Shown here in pieces: positions 44,438 through 52,389 of a stretch of 64,000 bases of DNA. Made by a program: the position numbers and the translations under genes. Numbering within the stretch: the first letter of the stretch is position 1; each line of letters begins with the position of its first letter. A model generated the notes under the pieces. That model worked only from the letters and a program-made list of their open reading frames with translations, did no database searches and had not been told where the DNA came from. The stretch is taken from positions 1,178,001 to 1,242,000 of the forward strand of contig NZ_CP084463.1 in NCBI RefSeq assembly GCF_020405185.1, given 5' to 3'. The stretch comes from Halomicrobium salinisoli (GTDB lineage: Archaea; Halobacteriota; Halobacteria; Halobacteriales; Haloarculaceae).

Positions 44438-45124
44438 TCACTCCACGGGCAGCCAAGCGGTGTCGATCGCCCCCCGTCGCCCGTCCAGCACCGCGAACCG
44501 CTCGCCGCGACGCCGCTCGAGCCAGTAGAGGAGCCGCTCGGCCCAGGCGAGCTTCCGGGCCTTCGGACCTGTCGCGGCCTCGAAGTCCCAGCCCGGGAAG
44601 ACCAGGTCGGCGGCCCCCAGGCGGTCGGCGAGGAACGCGGCGCGGTCCCCGTCGGTGAACCCCCCGTAGTTCACGACCGGGTCGACCGGCGCGGCCTGCG
44701 TCGTCGGCAGGAGTCGCTCCACATCGCAGTCCGGGACGTGTTCGGCGAGCAGGTCGCGGTTGTCGCCGTGGGCGTGGACGGCGACGGGCGTCCCCTCGCG
44801 TGTGAACGCCGCGACCCGCTCCCCGTGCTTGTCCAGGTCCGTGACGACCCAGTCGACGTCGACGCCGGCCGCGACCAGCCGGTCGGCCGCCGTGGAGGCG
44901 GCCACGACGGCGTCGGCGTCCCGGGCCAGGTCGGCCTCCGATTCCAGGGTCGGCGCCGCCCCGGCGACGGCGACGGACTGCCCGGTAAACCGGTCATTAT
45001 CCGGCCGGTAGGGCGACGTTACCAGGGCCGCGAGTTCGTCCCGCGCCCGCTCGTCGCCGGCCCGGTCGAAGCCGAAGTCGGCGAGAATCGCCTCGTAGAC
45101 CGGTTCCCACTCGCTGAAGTCCAT
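44438..45124 (-). CDS. mptE: 6-hydroxymethylpterin diphosphokinase, MptE-like
   Basis: A 228-residue archaeal MptE/DUF115-type protein. It makes 6-hydroxymethyl-7,8-dihydropterin diphosphate in place of the bacterial FolK. The VTSPYRPDNDRFTGQSVAVAG start, with DADAVVAASTAADRLV and VDWVVTDLDKHGERV near 91, is typical. VNYGGFTDGDRAAFLADRLGA near 149 and FPGWDF near 173 are further family segments. It is preceded by dihydropteroate synthase on the same strand, so the pair carries successive steps of folate-type pterin synthesis. It has its own TATA-like box at 45151-45156. Confidence 0.85.
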   Translation of the reverse strand: MDFSEWEPVYEAILADFGFDRAGDERARDELAALVTSPYRPDNDRFTGQSVAVAGAAPTLESEADLARDADAVVAASTAADRLVAAGVDVDWVVTDLDKHGERVAAFTREGTPVAVHAHGDNRDLLAEHVPDCDVERLLPTTQAAPVDPVVNYGGFTDGDRAAFLADRLGAADLVFPGWDFEAATGPKARKLAWAERLLYWLERRRGERFAVLDGRRGAIDTAWLPVE

Positions 45125-45150
45125 AGCTGTAGCTCACCAGTTCAGTCCTC

Positions 45151-45156
45151 GATAAA
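45151..45156 (-). promoter_or_regulatory. TATA-like box for mptE
   Basis: Read on the minus strand, TTTATC lies 27-32 bases upstream of the mptE ATG (45124) in a short A/T-rich patch. It suggests mptE can be expressed apart from the upstream folP gene, which is 129 bases away. Confidence 0.5.
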
Positions 45157-45253
45157 CCGAATTTGAGCCGAAATGGCACGACCGTGTACCCCTACCCGGG
45201 TGCCCTTTCGGCCTTCACCGCCTCTTTTTGGGGCATCCGGCATAAGCTTTCTC

Positions 45254-46429
45254 TTACCGCGAACGTGTTGCCGCTCGCGATAATGCGTCGGTTAACGCCG
45301 GTTTCTCGACGGATTCGGCCAGATCGGTGATCTCTTCCGGGGTCCCGATCACCAGCGCGCCGTCCGCGCCGGCCACCGTCGCGTCCGTCCCCGCGGCGGC
45401 CGCCTCGAGCCGCTCCCGCTCGGCCTCGTCGAGGCCGGTCACGCGGAGCGCTCGGCGGACCCGCTGCTCCGGATCGATCTCGACGCCCGCGGCCGCGGCG
45501 TGCCGCCGGAGCTCGCCGGGGTCGGTCACGTCGAGCTCCTCGACGCCGACCTCGGCGTCGGCGACGAGCCGCCGGCGGAACGCGTCGCCGATCTTCGCGG
45601 CGTCGACCGTCTCGGCGACGTCGTGGGTGCGGACGACGTGGGCGCCCCGGTCGACGGCCATCGCCGTCGCCGCCAGCGAGACGGGCAGGGCCTCCTCCGT
45701 CGAGCGGTCGGCGACGCTGCGCAGGAAGTTCTTCCGGTTGATCGAGATCAACGTTGGCCGCCCCAGCGCACGGAACTCACGGAGCCGACGGAGCGTCTCC
45801 CGGTCGTCCTCGAGTGTCTGGGCCTCGGACCAGCCGCCGAAGGCGGGGTCGACGATCGTCTTGTCCGTGAGGCCGTTCTGCCGCAGCGCCTCGTACACCT
45901 GATCGACGTAGTCGGCCGACTCGGTCCACTCGGCCGATTTGCGCTCGGCCCAGGGCGTCTCCTCGACGGCGCCGGGCCGCTCGATGTCCGGCGGGCTGGC
46001 CATCTTGGCCACCGCGACGTCGTACTCCTCGCAGACGGCGGGCATCTCGGGGTCGGCGAAGCCGCAGATGTCGTTGACCATGTCGAAGCCCCGATCCAGC
46101 GCCGCCTCGGCCACCTCGTGGTAGCGCGTCTCGATGGAGAAGACGGCGTCACCGCTGGTCGACTCCACGGTCTGGACGGCCGTGTCGAGCCGCTCCAGTT
46201 CCTCCTCGGCGGAGAGCACCTCGAAGCGCTTGTTGGCCGACTCCAGGCCCACGTCGACGATATCCGCGCCCTCGTCGATCAGCTCCTCGTCGACGTAGGC
46301 GGCCGCCTCACCGGGATCGGCGAACACGCTGGGGTCGTACGGCGACTCCGAGCTGACGTTGAGCACGCCCATGATCCGGGTCGGGTGATCGTCGCCGATC
46401 CCCAGCCCGGCGGCGTCGACGTTCCGCAT
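45254..46429 (-). CDS. folP: Dihydropteroate synthase with C-terminal extension
   Basis: A 391-residue protein. The first 275 residues are DHPS: RIMGVLNVSSESPYDPSVF near 18 (pterin-binding NxxSxS-like loop), DEGADIVDVGLESA near 52, MVNDICGFADPEMPAV near 114, VDPAFGGWSEAQ near 192, and THDVAETVDAAKIGDAF near 268. It joins the pterin diphosphate with p-aminobenzoate. The last 110 residues (VTDPGELRRHAAAAGVEIDP on) are an added acidic domain not present in the roughly 280-residue bacterial enzyme. ATG 46429 is chosen; earlier in-frame codons look non-coding. Confidence 0.88.
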   Translation of the reverse strand: MRNVDAAGLGIGDDHPTRIMGVLNVSSESPYDPSVFADPGEAAAYVDEELIDEGADIVDVGLESANKRFEVLSAEEELERLDTAVQTVESTSGDAVFSIETRYHEVAEAALDRGFDMVNDICGFADPEMPAVCEEYDVAVAKMASPPDIERPGAVEETPWAERKSAEWTESADYVDQVYEALRQNGLTDKTIVDPAFGGWSEAQTLEDDRETLRRLREFRALGRPTLISINRKNFLRSVADRSTEEALPVSLAATAMAVDRGAHVVRTHDVAETVDAAKIGDAFRRRLVADAEVGVEELDVTDPGELRRHAAAAGVEIDPEQRVRRALRVTGLDEAERERLEAAAAGTDATVAGADGALVIGTPEEITDLAESVEKPALTDALSRAATRSR

Positions 46430-46503
46430 GGAGCGTACTGAGGAGTACAGCCCCAAAAGCGGACTGTTTGTCGTCGCCGCTATCGCCGCCGTCACCGCCT
46501 ACG

Positions 46504-46785
46504 TCACTCGTCGAAGATCCGGCTCACCGGGACGCGGCCGGCGGGCGACTCGGAGCCCGACAGCTCGGTGCCGCACTCCTTGCAGAAGCGGAACCCGGGG
46601 TCGTTCGACGTCGCGCAGTCCGGACAGCGACCGGGGAACCGCGACGGATCGCCCTCCGGCCGGCTCGAGTAGTGCGACGGCAGGACCTCCCGCTGGCGGC
46701 CGCGCCGCGCCGGATCGAGCAGCGCCCAGTACGTGATCCCGAAGGCGGCGGCCCCCACCAGGGCGAGTCCGACGACCGGATCCAT
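46504..46785 (-). CDS. Membrane-anchored zinc-ribbon protein (DUF7577-like)
   Basis: A 93-residue protein. Residues 4-25 form one transmembrane helix ([20 protein letters not shown]). A basic linker follows, then a zinc ribbon, CPDC ... CKEC (residues 54-71), and a short tail. The layout is common in haloarchaea and sometimes named DUF7577; its function is not known. It is divergent from the 46929 gene. Confidence 0.7.
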   Translation of the reverse strand: MDPVVGLALVGAAAFGITYWALLDPARRGRQREVLPSHYSSRPEGDPSRFPGRCPDCATSNDPGFRFCKECGTELSGSESPAGRVPVSRIFDE

Positions 46786-46928
46786 ACCCTCACTTACCGC
46801 TCGCCGAGAATAAACCCACCACCCGTCAGCGGGGGTACCTGCCGCCGCGGGACGGTGCGGGCGGCCGTGGACCGGGCGGCGGACGGCTGATCGCGCCGCT
46901 TTTCACGGACCCCGGCCAACCGCCGGGC

Positions 46929-47456
46929 ATGGCCAAGGTCAGCATCGGACTCCGGGGGTGGCGCTTCGACGAGGCGGAGGTGTTCGACGACGACGGGCGG
47001 ATCCGGCCGCTCGGGACGATGAGCGAGGACACGAAACGGCGCGTCCTCCGGCTGACCGAGCGGATCACCGACCCCTGCGACGCCTGCTGGCTGATCCACG
47101 GCGAGGCCAACGTCGGGGAGTGCCGCCCCGCGGAGGTCATCTACGGCGAGCCCCGCGGCGACGTGGTGCTCTGTCGCGAACACGAACCGGACTTCGTCTA
47201 CTGGTTCCGCGAGGTCGCCGACGAGGACCTGATCGGCACGACGGACCTGGCCGACGCCTTCCACGAGTGGTTCCTCGACGGCGGCCGCGCCCCCGAGGGG
47301 TACGGCGGCGTCGAGCACGTCGACCGCGACCCGGAGGACGTCCCCGAGGCGCCCGATCCCGGGGAAGCGATGCCCGGCCTCGAGGAGGAACTCGAGGAGA
47401 TCGACGACGAGGAGCTCGACGCGCTCGACGTCGACCTGGACGACCTCGACGTATGA
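46929..47456 (+). CDS. Conserved haloarchaeal protein with Cys/His cluster
   Basis: A 175-residue soluble protein ([19 protein letters not shown]). The middle part has [18 protein letters not shown], near 48-65, and LCREHEPDF near 80. This gives CxxC, His, Cys and CxxH, a plausible zinc site. The last 45 residues are very acidic ([20 protein letters not shown]). I recognise no named domain. It overlaps the TrmJ gene by four bases (ATGA), so it may assist tRNA modification or RNA binding. Confidence 0.75.
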   Translation: MAKVSIGLRGWRFDEAEVFDDDGRIRPLGTMSEDTKRRVLRLTERITDPCDACWLIHGEANVGECRPAEVIYGEPRGDVVLCREHEPDFVYWFREVADEDLIGTTDLADAFHEWFLDGGRAPEGYGGVEHVDRDPEDVPEAPDPGEAMPGLEEELEEIDDEELDALDVDLDDLDV

Positions 47457-48199
47457 CTGTCACCGTCGCCGTCGTCGACGCCGAGACGCCCGGCAACGTC
47501 GGGACCATCGCCCGATCGATGAAGAACTTCGGGTTCTCGGAGCTGCTGCTCGTCGACCCGCCGGAACTGGACCCCGAGGGCGAGGCCTACGGCTTCGCCG
47601 GCCAGGCGCGCGAGGACATTCTCCCGAACGCCCGCGAGGTCTCCTTCGACCACCTGGTCGAGAACTACCACACCGTCGGCTGCACGGCCGTCACCAACGA
47701 GGACGGAAGCAACCACGTCCGCTACCCCTTCGTCACGCCGGCCGAACTGGCCGAGGAGCTATCGGCCGTGGTCGGCGGTGGGGATGGGGCGGGCGACGGA
47801 CCCGACGTGGCCGTCGTCTTCGGCCGCGAGCGCGTCGGCCTCACGAACGACGAACTGGCCCGCCTCGACCGGATCTGCTCGATCCCCGCCAGCGCCGACT
47901 ACCCCGTGCTGAACCTCGGGCAGGCCGCGACGATCGTCCTCTACGAGCTCCGGAACCTGGGCGTCGAGGAGACCCAGCTCCCCGAGATCAGCGACCGGGC
48001 GAGCCCGCGGGAAGTGGAGGGTCTGCACGACCAGTTCGACGACTACCTCGCGGCCGTCGACCACCCCGAGGAGAAGCGAGCGAAGGCCCGGCGCATGTTC
48101 CGCCGGCTGCTCGGCCGCGCGTACCCGACCGGCCGCGAGGCCGCGACGCTGCGCGGGCTCCTCCGACGGGCCGGCCAGAAGCTCGAACGAGAGGACTAG
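47453..48199 (+). CDS. trmJ: TrmJ-like tRNA/rRNA 2'-O-methyltransferase (SpoU/SPOUT)
   Basis: A 248-residue SPOUT methyltransferase. Motif 1 is [20 protein letters not shown] at residues 9-28, motif 2 is [17 protein letters not shown] near 118, and motif 3 is [18 protein letters not shown] near 140, forming the SAM-binding knot. The C-terminal 80 residues are helical ([20 protein letters not shown]). TrmJ of archaea methylates C32 of tRNAs. It is translationally coupled to the Cys/His-cluster gene upstream. Repeat element D follows its stop. Confidence 0.87.
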   Translation: MTVTVAVVDAETPGNVGTIARSMKNFGFSELLLVDPPELDPEGEAYGFAGQAREDILPNAREVSFDHLVENYHTVGCTAVTNEDGSNHVRYPFVTPAELAEELSAVVGGGDGAGDGPDVAVVFGRERVGLTNDELARLDRICSIPASADYPVLNLGQAATIVLYELRNLGVEETQLPEISDRASPREVEGLHDQFDDYLAAVDHPEEKRAKARRMFRRLLGRAYPTGREAATLRGLLRRAGQKLERED

Positions 48200-48259
48200 T
48201 CCGCGTTTTTCGACGGTCTCCACGTCGCAGCAGTTAGTCTCGGATCGAGAAAGTGGCTG

Positions 48260-48433
48260 ATCCAGAAATCCCGGCTAGACCGGTTTATCAGCCGGCATCG
48301 GGCGGGACTGAAAGGGGCCGAGCGCTCGACTGGTCCCCGACGACGTAAGCACCGCAGAAGCGAACGAAGTGAGCGACGAGGAGCGCAGCGAGTCGCGGGC
48401 CATCGAGCGCTCGGGGGCGTTCTGGCTGTTCAC
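48260..48433. repeat. Structured repeat element D
   Basis: A non-coding element between the convergent TrmJ and P-loop/DICT genes. The left part is CCAGAAATCCCGGC, the hairpin CCGGTTTATCAGCCGG, then GGGCGGGACTGA (48300-48311). The perfect 12-base inverted pair CCGAGCGCTCGA (48318-48329) / TCGAGCGCTCGG (48403-48414) encloses a variable part made of GCGAACGAAGTGAGCG-type words. The right end is GGGGGCGTTCTGGCTGTTCAC. Order and motifs match element C, although the enclosed sequence differs. Confidence 0.75.
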
Positions 48434-48468
48434 ACTCGCTACGGTAGAAGCATCACCGGAGACGACAC

Positions 48469-49971
48469 CTAGGGCGTCGCCTGCTGCCCGGTCCCGTCGG
48501 TGACGCCATAGGTCTCGTCGACGTAGGCGAAGACGTCCGTCGCCAGCGACGGCTCGTAGGTCCAGAAGCCGTGGTACTCGTCGGGCTCGGTCTCGCGGAC
48601 GACGAGCGCGCCGGTGCGGTCGGTCCGCCCGTCCCCGTCGTAGGCGAGGAACCACGTCTCGGCGATCTCCGCGGAGCCGTCGGGTCTGACGGTCACGTTC
48701 TCGTGGTCGGGGTCGGGCACGACGTCCGGGGCGCCGTAGACGTTGACCGTGACGCCGCTCTCGGCGACCCGGCGCACCACCCGGCGAGATCTGGGACTCT
48801 CCCAGTAGCGGGACAGCTCCTGGAAGCCCACCATGAGCGTCCCGCCACCGGTCTGCCAGGCCGTCATCTCGATGGCGGTGCTGGCGTCGATCAGGAGCTG
48901 TCGGCCGACGCCGCGGGCGCCGAACACGCGCTCGTCCAGCGCCTCCAGGACGTCCGGACCGCTGCGCTGCTCGAAGGGGTCGTCCTCCGCGGTCGCCGCC
49001 GCGACGCCGCCGGCCAGTTCCGACAGCGACGAGGCGGCCATCATGCTCGGGCCGCGGTGCAGCATCGCGACGTCGCGCGGGCGCTCCGTGCCGGTCTCGG
49101 TCTCGCGGACGTCGACGTCCAGATCCGCGAAGAATGCGCGGATCCGCTCGAGGCGCTCGTCCGGGCTCTGGCGGTTGACGACGGTCAGCGTCGGGCGGTC
49201 GCCGTCGACGCGCTCGATCAGCTCCGCGAAGGCGTCGAAGTCGACGCCCGCGCTCGCGGGGGCGGGCGCCGCCGTCGGCGTCGCCGGCGCGTCCGGGTCG
49301 GGCGGCGTGACGTCGGCCCGGACCCGCGCCGGGACGGACAGCTCGTACCACTCGTCGGGCGCGTCGAGCCCCTCCAGGCGGGCCTCGATCCCGTCCGCGC
49401 CGCGGCGGACGAACAGCGTCCCGTCGACGAACGCCCGAAGGCGCTCGATCTGACGCCGTTCGAGCGTGTCCGAGTGGGCGGTCAGCACGGCCAGTCCACC
49501 TCGCTCGTCGACGGCGCGGGCCAGCGCGTGGACGAACCTGATCGGGGCCTCGTCGCCGTTCCGAACCGACAGCGTCGTCAGGGAGAACAGTCCGACGCGG
49601 TCGGTCCCGCCGCCGTCGAGGTCGTCGAGCAACTCCGTCGTCGCCGCGCCGACCGCTCCGAGGTCCGCCGGGGAGGCCACCCGCCGGGTCGTCGGGTCCA
49701 CGGCGTCTCCCTCGTAGGCGTCGCCCGCACAGTCGACCACGCCGATCGACGGCGTCGGCCCGTCGACGGCGTGCTCGTACTCGGCCCGGATGGCCGCGGA
49801 GCTGCTGTCTGTCGAGACGAGGACGGCCGCGTCGGCGGGGTCGGCACCGGCCGCGAGCAGCCCGAGCGCGAGACTGCGCTTGCCGGCCATCGGCGGCCCC
49901 GCCACGAGCAGCGTCGTCCCGTCGGGGACTGCGTCGACGGGCAACAGCCCCCCGGTGTCGAACATGGCCAC
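48469..49971 (-). CDS. P-loop (RecA/KaiC-like) + DICT sensory domain protein
   Basis: A 500-residue protein. The N-terminal 220 residues are RecA/KaiC-like: LLVAGPPMAGKRSLALGLL near 21 (Walker A with Arg after GK), VLVSTDSSS, and LAVLTAHSDTLERRQIERL. After a Pro/Ala linker near 227-243, residues 245-490 form a DICT-type domain (MTAWQTGGGTLMVGFQELSR near 375, ETWFLAYDGDG near 440, EYHGFWTYEPSLATDVFAYV near 465). DICT domains are sensory modules tied to light or other signalling. Such fusions occur in haloarchaea; the signal is unknown. ATG 49971 is used; a second Met lies two codons in. Confidence 0.78.
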   Translation of the reverse strand: MAMFDTGGLLPVDAVPDGTTLLVAGPPMAGKRSLALGLLAAGADPADAAVLVSTDSSSAAIRAEYEHAVDGPTPSIGVVDCAGDAYEGDAVDPTTRRVASPADLGAVGAATTELLDDLDGGGTDRVGLFSLTTLSVRNGDEAPIRFVHALARAVDERGGLAVLTAHSDTLERRQIERLRAFVDGTLFVRRGADGIEARLEGLDAPDEWYELSVPARVRADVTPPDPDAPATPTAAPAPASAGVDFDAFAELIERVDGDRPTLTVVNRQSPDERLERIRAFFADLDVDVRETETGTERPRDVAMLHRGPSMMAASSLSELAGGVAAATAEDDPFEQRSGPDVLEALDERVFGARGVGRQLLIDASTAIEMTAWQTGGGTLMVGFQELSRYWESPRSRRVVRRVAESGVTVNVYGAPDVVPDPDHENVTVRPDGSAEIAETWFLAYDGDGRTDRTGALVVRETEPDEYHGFWTYEPSLATDVFAYVDETYGVTDGTGQQATP

Positions 49972-50038
49972 CGGTTGGGGATTGTACCATACAAAGCCAA
50001 CGGTCAGCGGGGTGGGCGCGAGGGAACCGCCCTCGTGG

Positions 50039-50256
50039 CTCGCGGATCACTGCGTTCCCCGCTCGCCTGTTCCGAGGCCTCGCTAACGCTCGGCCTCGCA
50101 GCTCGCGGATCACCGCGTTCCCCGCTCGCCTGTTCCGAGGCCTCGCTAACGCTCGGCCTCGCAGCTCGCGGATCACTGCGTTCCCCGCTCGCCTGTTCCG
50201 AGGCCTCGCTAACGCTCGGCCTCGCAGCTCGCGGATCACTGCGTTCCCCGCTCGCC
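50039..50256. repeat. 63-bp tandem repeat, three full copies plus a partial one
   Basis: Units run 50039-50101, 50102-50164 and 50165-50227, with a 29-base partial unit to 50256. Each begins CTCGCGGATCACTGCGTTCC and ends GCTCGGCCTCGCAG. Only one base differs between units 1 and 2 (CACTGCG versus CACCGCG), and unit 3 equals unit 1. 63 is a multiple of three, so long meaningless reading frames stay open. The array lies between gatE (upstream) and the P-loop/DICT gene, and fills half of the 454-base gap. Confidence 0.9.
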
Positions 50257-50425
50257 AAGTCGAGGCTCTTCCCTGCGGTCAGAGCCTCGCAGCTCGCGTG
50301 TCGCTCACTCCGTTCGCTCCCGCTCGCTAAAACGAGACCCTCCCTCCGGTCGGGCTCTCGCTGCTCACGGGTCGCTCCGCTCCCCGTTCGCTATCCGAGA
50401 CTCACTCTGTTCGGAGTCTCGCTCC
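50257..50425. repeat. GCTCGC-rich hairpin tract after gatE
   Basis: Directly follows the tandem array and reaches the gatE stop. It holds stems GAGGCTC/GAGCCTC, GAGACC/GGGCTCTC and GAGACTC/GGAGTCTC with loops of the CCCTCYGGTC type, and the 37-base stretch 50292-50328 shared with the tract before rpl21e. No coding potential. It may include the gatE terminator. Confidence 0.6.
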
Positions 50426-52297
50426 CTACGCCCGCTTCTGGATCTCTTCGCGAAGCACTTCGCTGACCACGTCGCCGTCGGCCTTGCCGCGCAGCGCGCC
50501 CATGCACTCGCCCATCAGGGCCGAGAAGGCGCCCATGCCCTCTTCCTCGACCTGGTCGGCGTTGCGCTCGACGACGTCGGCGACGGCGTCGCGGACCTCG
50601 CTCTCGTCGACGCCGCCGAGGTCCTCTTCCTCGACGGCCTGCTCGGCTGACAGCGAGGGGTCGTCAGCCAGCGCCCGCAGGAGGTCCTCCAGCCCCTCGC
50701 GGGGGACCTCGCCGTCCTCGACGAGGTGCAGCGAGTCTGCGAGGTGCTCGTCGGTGAGGGCCTCGACGGGCACGTCGTCGCGCCGCAGTTCGGTCAGCGT
50801 CGACTCCAGCGTGCCGGCGGCGAGCGTCGCGTCGACGCCCTCGGCGACGACGTCCTCGAACAGCGGCATGTACTCGCCGTAGGCGACCTGCTCGGCCAGC
50901 CCCGCGTCGAGGCCGTACTCGTTCTGGTAGCGGTCGACCTTCTCGGTCAGTAGTTCGGGCGTGTCGACCTCGCTGGGGTCGGGCTCGACCGGGGGCGCGT
51001 CCGTCTCGGGGTACATCCGCGCCGCGCCAGGGAGCGGCCGGAGGTACCGGGAGGTGCCGTCCTGCTCTGCGTCGCGGGTCTCCTCGGGGACGCCCTCGAT
51101 GGCGGTCGCCGCGCGCTCGGCGACGGCGTCGATGGCCAGCTCGGCCGTCTCGGGGTCGTCCGCGACGATGGCGACGGCGTCCTCGGGACCGGCGCCGACG
51201 GTGTCACGCAGGGACTCGACCTCCTCCCCGGTGACGCCGTAGGCCGGTAGCTCGTCGGTGTGGAAGATGCCGCCGGCGCCGTGGCGTTTGGCGTGGTCGG
51301 AGAACTCCGTCCCGAGGCGGCGGTCGGGCTGGACCTCGCGGCCGACGAGGCCGTCGAAGCCGTACAGGGGAACCGCGTGGACCTCGCCGCCGGAGGAGAG
51401 CGCGCCGGAGATGACGCCCGAGTCGGTGTCCTCGAAGACGTCGGTGACGTCACGCGGCTCGCCGACGCTGGCCTCGCGGGACTGGAGCTCGTCGGCGATG
51501 TCGAGCAGCTCGACCTGGCGGCCGACCTCGTTGCGGACGATGTCGTCGATGTCGTCGAGGCTCTGGACGCCCTTCAGTTCGACACGGGCACCCTCGGCGA
51601 TAGAGACGTTGACGTCCTGGCGGATGGTGCCGAGGCCGCGCTTGACCTTGCCCGTCGAGCGCAGCAGCATGCCGATCCGCTCGGCGGCCTCGCGGGCCTG
51701 CTCGGGCGAGCGGATGTCCGGCTTGGTGCCGATCTCGACCAGCGGGATGCCCAGGCGGTCCAGCGAGAAGCGGACGCCCCTGTCGGTCTCCGCGACGCGC
51801 TGGGCCGACTCCTCCTCGAGCATCATGTCCTCGATGCCGACCGGACCCTCCTCGGTCTCGATGACGCCCTCGTTGGCGACGAGGATGGTCCGCTGGAAGC
51901 CCGTCGTGTTCGAGCCGTCGACGACGATCTTCCGCATGACGTGGGCCTCGTCGACGACGGTCATGTCCAGCAGCTGGGTAATCTCCAGCGCCGTGTCCAT
52001 CGCCTCGCGGTCGACGCGGTGGGGCGGCTCGTCGTCCTCCTCGACGAGACAGGTGGTGTCGTAGGCCAGGTACTCGAACTCGCGGTCGACGCGGCTCTCT
52101 TCGAGGGCGGCCTCGTCGATCTCGCCCAGTTCGCTCTTGGTCGGGTGGAGGTAGCGGGTGAAGGTCCGCTCGGCCTCCTCGGGCTCGCGCAGCTCCGTCG
52201 GACACTCGCAGAACAGTTTGGTCTCGGTGTCCAGTTGCTGGTGGATCTCCAGCCCGGCCACGAGACCGAGGTCCTCGTAATCGTAGTCCTGACTCAT
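50426..52297 (-). CDS. gatE: Glu-tRNA(Gln) amidotransferase subunit E (GatE)
   Basis: A 623-residue archaeal GatE. With GatD it converts Glu-tRNA(Gln) to Gln-tRNA(Gln). The GatB-like cradle domain starts YEDLGLVAGLEIHQQLDTE near 5. RTFTRYLHPTKSELGEIDE near 43 and QRTILVANEGVIETEEGP near 134 follow. The inserted GAD domain near 270-400 (DVTDVFEDTDSGVISGALSS) separates GatE from bacterial GatB. The C-terminal helical and YqeY-like domains end MGAFSALMGECMGALRGKADG. The start is ATG 52297. Confidence 0.95.
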   Translation of the reverse strand: MSQDYDYEDLGLVAGLEIHQQLDTETKLFCECPTELREPEEAERTFTRYLHPTKSELGEIDEAALEESRVDREFEYLAYDTTCLVEEDDEPPHRVDREAMDTALEITQLLDMTVVDEAHVMRKIVVDGSNTTGFQRTILVANEGVIETEEGPVGIEDMMLEEESAQRVAETDRGVRFSLDRLGIPLVEIGTKPDIRSPEQAREAAERIGMLLRSTGKVKRGLGTIRQDVNVSIAEGARVELKGVQSLDDIDDIVRNEVGRQVELLDIADELQSREASVGEPRDVTDVFEDTDSGVISGALSSGGEVHAVPLYGFDGLVGREVQPDRRLGTEFSDHAKRHGAGGIFHTDELPAYGVTGEEVESLRDTVGAGPEDAVAIVADDPETAELAIDAVAERAATAIEGVPEETRDAEQDGTSRYLRPLPGAARMYPETDAPPVEPDPSEVDTPELLTEKVDRYQNEYGLDAGLAEQVAYGEYMPLFEDVVAEGVDATLAAGTLESTLTELRRDDVPVEALTDEHLADSLHLVEDGEVPREGLEDLLRALADDPSLSAEQAVEEEDLGGVDESEVRDAVADVVERNADQVEEEGMGAFSALMGECMGALRGKADGDVVSEVLREEIQKRA

Positions 52298-52389
52298 TGG
52301 TTCCCGCTCGGAGCGCCTGACGCAAAAAACGCACCGTTCGGCCGCGGACGCGCCCGGGATTTTTGCCGTCTCGGACCGTCCTGACGCGC

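Noticed and set aside
48275..50239. A 654-codon frame on the minus strand
   Set aside because: It crosses repeat element D and the 63-bp tandem array and is a frame-shifted shadow of the P-loop/DICT gene. Its Arg-rich, low-complexity translation is not protein-like.
50039..50256. CRISPR array
   Set aside because: The units are contiguous with no unique spacers and no cas genes are nearby. It is a plain tandem repeat.
50004..50258. A repetitive 84-codon frame, possibly a tandem-repeat protein
   Set aside because: The 63-base unit is a multiple of three, so frames remain open by arithmetic. There is no promoter, and the same words occur in non-coding tracts elsewhere.
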